Source of the DNA: an archaeon
Lineage (GTDB): Archaea; Hydrothermarchaeota; Hydrothermarchaeia; JALTZZ01
NCBI GenBank assembly: GCA_027051165.1
Contig: JALTZZ010000126.1
Coordinates: 1-38,115, forward strand
Direction of reading: 5' to 3'
Length of the DNA stretch: 38,115 nt
The position numbers and the translations under genes were made by a program. Position 1 is the stretch's first letter; the number at the start of each line of letters is the position of its first letter. Shown piece after piece: positions 34,234 to 38,115 of this stretch. The notes under the pieces are model-generated. The model was not told the origin of the DNA. It saw only the letters and a program-made list of their open reading frames with translations, and ran no database searches.

Positions 34234-37200
34234 ATTTCAATCTCCTTTTCATCGGAGCAACAGCATTTCAAGCGTGCTTGACACAATACCGAGCGAACAT
34301 TTCAATCTCCTTTTCATCGGAGCCTATATATAAAAAAGCATATGATACACCTTACATAAATAGATTTCAATCTCCTTTTCATCGGAGCTTAGAGCCAGAA
34401 CATAAATGGGTAATTGTTCCAACTGTGTAATTTCAATCTCCTTTTCATCGGAGCATACTCAGAATTTTGAAGGAAAATGACATAACACCTATATTTCAAT
34501 CTCCTTTTCATCGGAGCTGTTTTCAAGATTTACGAGTATAACAAGCAAGTTAAAATTTCAATCTCCTTTTCATCGGAGCATACGACGAAATATTAGCAGT
34601 TCTTATAGATGAAGTGTTATTTCAATCTCCTTTTCATCGGAGCTACGATTATTATTAATAGGTGGTGGAAATGGTTAGGGTATTTCAATCTCCTTTTCAT
34701 CGGAGCTAGAGGAAATAAGCCATCTTCTCAGCGCCATAAACTATCTAATTTCAATCTCCTTTTCATCGGAGCTCCTAAGGATTCTGCCTTTCCTTTTACT
34801 GCTCTGTAGGGTTATTTCAATCTCCTTTTCATCGGAGCAGAGAATAATTCATACAAGCTATGATGCACAGTATATACCATTTCAATCTCCTTTTCATCGG
34901 AGCTGTTTAACAATAGATTAGGGGATGTTCTATTCATATCTAATTTCAATCTCCTTTTCATCGGAGCATAGACTGACTGTTCCAACATCACCACCAGATA
35001 GACCAAAATTTCAATCTCCTTTTCATCGGAGCCATAGTGTTGTTAGGCTATGCATTATATAAAGCATTTGCAATTTCAATCTCCTTTTCATCGGAGCAAT
35101 AAGGACATGAATCCACAGTATTGCAAAAAAATATATTTCAATCTCCTTTTCATCGGAGCGTTTTAATAATTTGCATTTAAAGCTTGCCCTCTTTTATTAT
35201 TTCAATCTCCTTTTCATCGGAGCAACAAAATTAACAGAGCTTAACAGAGAGCTCAACAAAGTATTTCAATCTCCTTTTCATCGGAGCATGGTGGAACTAA
35301 TATTGATTCAATGGGTTTGGCTGTAAATTTCAATCTCCTTTTCATCGGAGCTCCTCTGCCTGCCATCAACCGCACAAGGGCAAGGTTTCGTATTTCAATC
35401 TCCTTTTCATCGGAGCAACAAGAACTTACCTGATAAACAAAGAAAAAATAGGTGGATTTCAATCTCCTTTTCATCGGAGCATAGCTGTAGTAGTCTCAAG
35501 AAATAGAGCATACATGGAGTTATTTCAATCTCCTTTTCATCGGAGCACCAGCAACACATGTCAATGCAGGCGATCATTACAGGCTAATTTCAATCTCCTT
35601 TTCATCGGAGCTTTACGGCATCTCGAAGGCCTGTGCTGACATGCTCGCACATTTCAATCTCCTTTTCATCGGAGCATATAATCACAATGCTCGGCTGGGT
35701 GAGCGAGGAAGGCATATTTCAATCTCCTTTTCATCGGAGCTCTTCGAAAAAGTAGTGTTCCCAGTGCTACAAATGAGATTTCAATCTCCTTTTCATCGGA
35801 GCACAGCATGCAAGACAAACATTAATACAAGTGCTAAACCAATTTCAATCTCCTTTTCATCGGAGCTTAAGGCTTCTTACGTATTGCATACAGGACTTGA
35901 CAAGTTATTTCAATCTCCTTTTCATCGGAGCACGTTAGGCTTGCCTAACATCAAGGCAAGCCTTACCTTAATTTCAATCTCCTTTTCATCGGAGCACAGA
36001 AAGAAAATTCACATTTGATTATCCAAGTGATGTAGTCTTATTTCAATCTCCTTTTCATCGGAGCATTATGACACACCTCTGAGAAGCGTGTCAAATAGTC
36101 AAATTTCAATCTCCTTTTCATCGGAGCAAGCAAGGTGCCGCCAGATGCCATCGTAAAGGCTATTGATTTCAATCTCCTTTTCATCGGAGCTGGTGTTGGT
36201 CTCGTCGGAGAATACATAACAGTGTAGATATTTCAATCTCCTTTTCATCGGAGCTTACATTTTGTCAGGGATTCAGCAAAAACTAAGCGACGCATTTCAA
36301 TCTCCTTTTCATCGGAGCTACTTATATTCAGCACATTTTGCTCTACTAAGTATGCAAATTTCAATCTCCTTTTCATCGGAGCCAAGGAGCAAAAGAAACG
36401 GCTGAAACTGCTAAAAAAATAAATTTCAATCTCCTTTTCATCGGAGCTGAGTTCTGTGATTGGTGTGGTGAGGTGAAAATAAACATTTCAATCTCCTTTT
36501 CATCGGAGCCACTCCCTCACCCTATAACAAATAACCTTACTATTATTATTTCAATCTCCTTTTCATCGGAGCTTGTGTCTATAGTTATGCTAAGTGTGCA
36601 TCCACTTAGATTTCAATCTCCTTTTCATCGGAGCTTTAGAAGGTTGGGATTCCAAACTTAAATCGGTTAAACCATTTCAATCTCCTTTTCATCGGAGCTT
36701 CTTTTTATAAGAGATACCCTTTGTGCAGAAAAATAACATTTCAATCTCCTTTTCATCGGAGCATAAATGCAAAAGTTCTAAATTGCTGGATACTCGGAAA
36801 GTTATTTCAATCTCCTTTTCATCGGAGCGATGATTAGCAGAGCTAAAAAAGCAATACATGCCTGGCATATTTCAATCTCCTTTTCATCGGAGCGGGAGAT
36901 GCACCCATAACTCCAGAAAGTGCCGAGCTTGTATTTCAATCTCCTTTTCATCGGAGCTCGGAGCATGTTGTTCTTCCTCTTACTCTTGAGTAAACTCTTC
37001 TATTTCAATCTCCTTTTCATCGGAGCTTGTTAAACCAGCAACAACTATATCAAGTTATAGGGGTATTTCAATCTCCTTTTCATCGGAGCTCCATTTTCCT
37101 CTACTTACCACTAATTGGTAAGCATATAATTTCAATCTCCTTTTCATCGGAGCGAAAATAGAGGAATCGCAAAGAGAGATACAGAAATTCATATTTCAAT

Positions 37201-37980
37201 CTCCTTTTCATCGGAGCTGCACCAAACATTGTGGCTGATCCCCTTGAGTTAACGGATTTCAATCTCCTTTTCATCGGAGCTAATAAGTAAAATCTTCAAC
37301 GTTGATGTTCCAGTGAACAATTTCAATCTCCTTTTCATCGGAGCATAGAAGGTAGGTTAATTATTATGGGAGATTGCTATATAACATTTCAATCTCCTTT
37401 TCATCGGAGCCCTAACTGTGGAACGACGTCTTCAAAGTGGTGGAAAATTATTTCAATCTCCTTTTCATCGGAGCGGGTGATTTTATGAGCCTAATAGGTG
37501 ATATACTTAATTTAATTTCAATCTCCTTTTCATCGGAGCATTGAAAGGATAAGTATAAAGTTGAAGAGAGCTTATACCATTTCAATCTCCTTTTCATCGG
37601 AGCCCTACTACAGGTTCTTTAGGCATAGAAATGATAGAAACATTTCAATCTCCTTTTCATCGGAGCTCCACTTATGAATCAGTCCCTTCATAATATCATA
37701 AACTATTTCAATCTCCTTTTCATCGGAGCTTGCAAAGAAAATTGATAACATCCTTACAGAAATTTATATTTCAATCTCCTTTTCATCGGAGCTGAAAAAG
37801 AGATAAAAGAAGAAGCAAAGAAAGAAATAAAATTTCAATCTCCTTTTCATCGGAGCAATGTATTTAAAACAGCAACTTCCAGAGGTAAAATAATATTTCA
37901 ATCTCCTTTTCATCGGAGCTAATGAAGAGGAGATTGTTTTTGAGGTGTTCTACACATTTCAATCTCCTTTTCATCGGAGC

Positions 37981-38115
37981 AGATACTCTAACATTATTTG
38001 TATAAGTATAACAGCATAAAACAAACTTGTTTTAGCATGCACTACTTGAACACGAGCATATATCAAAAAACTTTATAAGCAAAAAACAAAATGTTCGAGA
38101 ACATGCGGTCCCGAA
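37981..38115 (-). promoter_or_regulatory. CRISPR leader with promoter
   Basis: This AT-rich, gene-free stretch abuts the last intact repeat. On the minus strand GCTTATAAAG (38071-38080) is a good TATA box; transcription should start near 38049, giving a leader of about 70 nt before the first repeat. Inside it is an inverted repeat, aaaacaa-ac-ttgtttt (38018-38033), and upstream a palindrome at 38091-38104. The leader may extend past the window edge. Confidence 0.75.
38091..38104. promoter_or_regulatory. Palindrome upstream of the CRISPR promoter
   Basis: ATGTTC-GA-GAACAT is an inverted repeat with 6-base perfect arms, centred about 22 bases upstream of the leader TATA box. This is where archaeal activators or repressors of CRISPR loci would bind. 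Confidence 0.45.

Larger units (their letters stand above)
29898..37980 (-). CRISPR. Large CRISPR array, about 127 repeats and 126 spacers
   Basis: A 25-nt repeat recurs every 60-70 bases (mostly 62-66). On the plus strand it starts aTTTCAATC and ends TTTTCATCGGAGC. I count 126 near-identical copies (first at 29963, last at 37956) plus a degenerate one at 29898-29922 with four changes in its first seven bases. Spacers are 35-45 nt, mostly 37-41. On the minus strand the repeat starts GCTCCGATG, has a 4-bp stem (CTCC/GGAG, loop GATGAAAA) and ends ATTGAAA(T/G), the usual archaeal 3' end that becomes the 8-nt crRNA handle. So transcription is leftward, the newest spacers are at the right and the decayed terminal repeat is at the left. 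Short repeats of this type go with archaeal subtype I-A or similar systems (known of the class; not shown here). No cas gene is in the window. Confidence 0.98.

Noticed and set aside
29900-36661. Many open frames across the array with repeated peptides such as ISISFSSE, FQSPFHRS, FNLLFIGA and APMKRRLK
   Set aside because: These are the CRISPR repeat read in its different frames, joined by spacers; they are not genes.
37540-37578. ATTGAAAG inside a spacer, as if a repeat in opposite orientation
   Set aside because: Only eight bases match, with no further repeat sequence; chance is sufficient.

Overview
The window is archaeal chromosome, most likely from a hyperthermophilic euryarchaeon of the Archaeoglobales (Archaeoglobus, Ferroglobus or Geoglobus type). 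The signs are archaeal informational genes (LSm, L37e, Trm5, TmcA, XPD), archaeal lipid genes (CarS, an acetoacetyl-CoA thiolase/DUF35/HMG-CoA synthase cluster), an F420H2:NADP oxidoreductase, TATA boxes about 25 bp ahead of start codons, and 'ggtgat'-type ribosome binding sites. The genus is an inference; no rRNA or tRNA gene is present to fix it.

Layout. 1-760: a frameshifted DDE transposase remnant and a hairpin element that recurs near 22.36 kb. 762-5300 (minus): ubiD, then an LSm-L37e-purF-trm5 operon. 5424-7770: DUF1152 divergent from coaD-hisB, then a 43-aa ORF behind three tandem TATA-like repeats. 7766-12953 (minus): thiL, then a probable operon of XRE-type regulator, HMG-CoA synthase, thiolase, DUF35 partner, Cys-rich mini-protein and DUF1614 membrane protein. 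13017-15525 (plus): a compact module of Cys-rich mini-protein, MoxR AAA+ ATPase, HExxH/VWA protein and CxxC protein. 15522-20437 (minus): carS-pyrE-coiled-coil membrane protein-purD-argF-purQ, a biosynthetic operon mixing nucleotide, arginine and lipid genes. 20455-22299 (plus): XPD-like helicase. 22472-24550 (minus): trxB-HTH-fno-36-aa ORF, a redox operon. 24731-27554 (plus): tmcA and a small membrane transporter. 27555-27981: no confident gene. 27982-29619: small membrane protein, UPF0200 P-loop protein and a PAC2-family protein.

29898-37980 is one very large CRISPR array: by my count 126 near-identical 25-nt repeats plus one degenerate terminal repeat, with spacers of 35-45 nt. The 3' ATTGAAA motif of the repeat reads on the minus strand. 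A TATA-bearing AT-rich leader lies at 37981-38115 and the degenerate repeat is at the left end, so the array is transcribed leftward and grows from the right. No cas gene is visible; they must be elsewhere, possibly just beyond the right edge.

The least explained items are the Cys-rich/MoxR/HExxH-VWA module, a thioredoxin reductase without the NADPH-binding arginine motif in an operon with fno, the paired hairpin element, and features inside the CRISPR array (a duplicated spacer, a self-complementary spacer, zinc-ribbon-coding spacers, a change in the crRNA handle base, and a palindrome upstream of the leader promoter).
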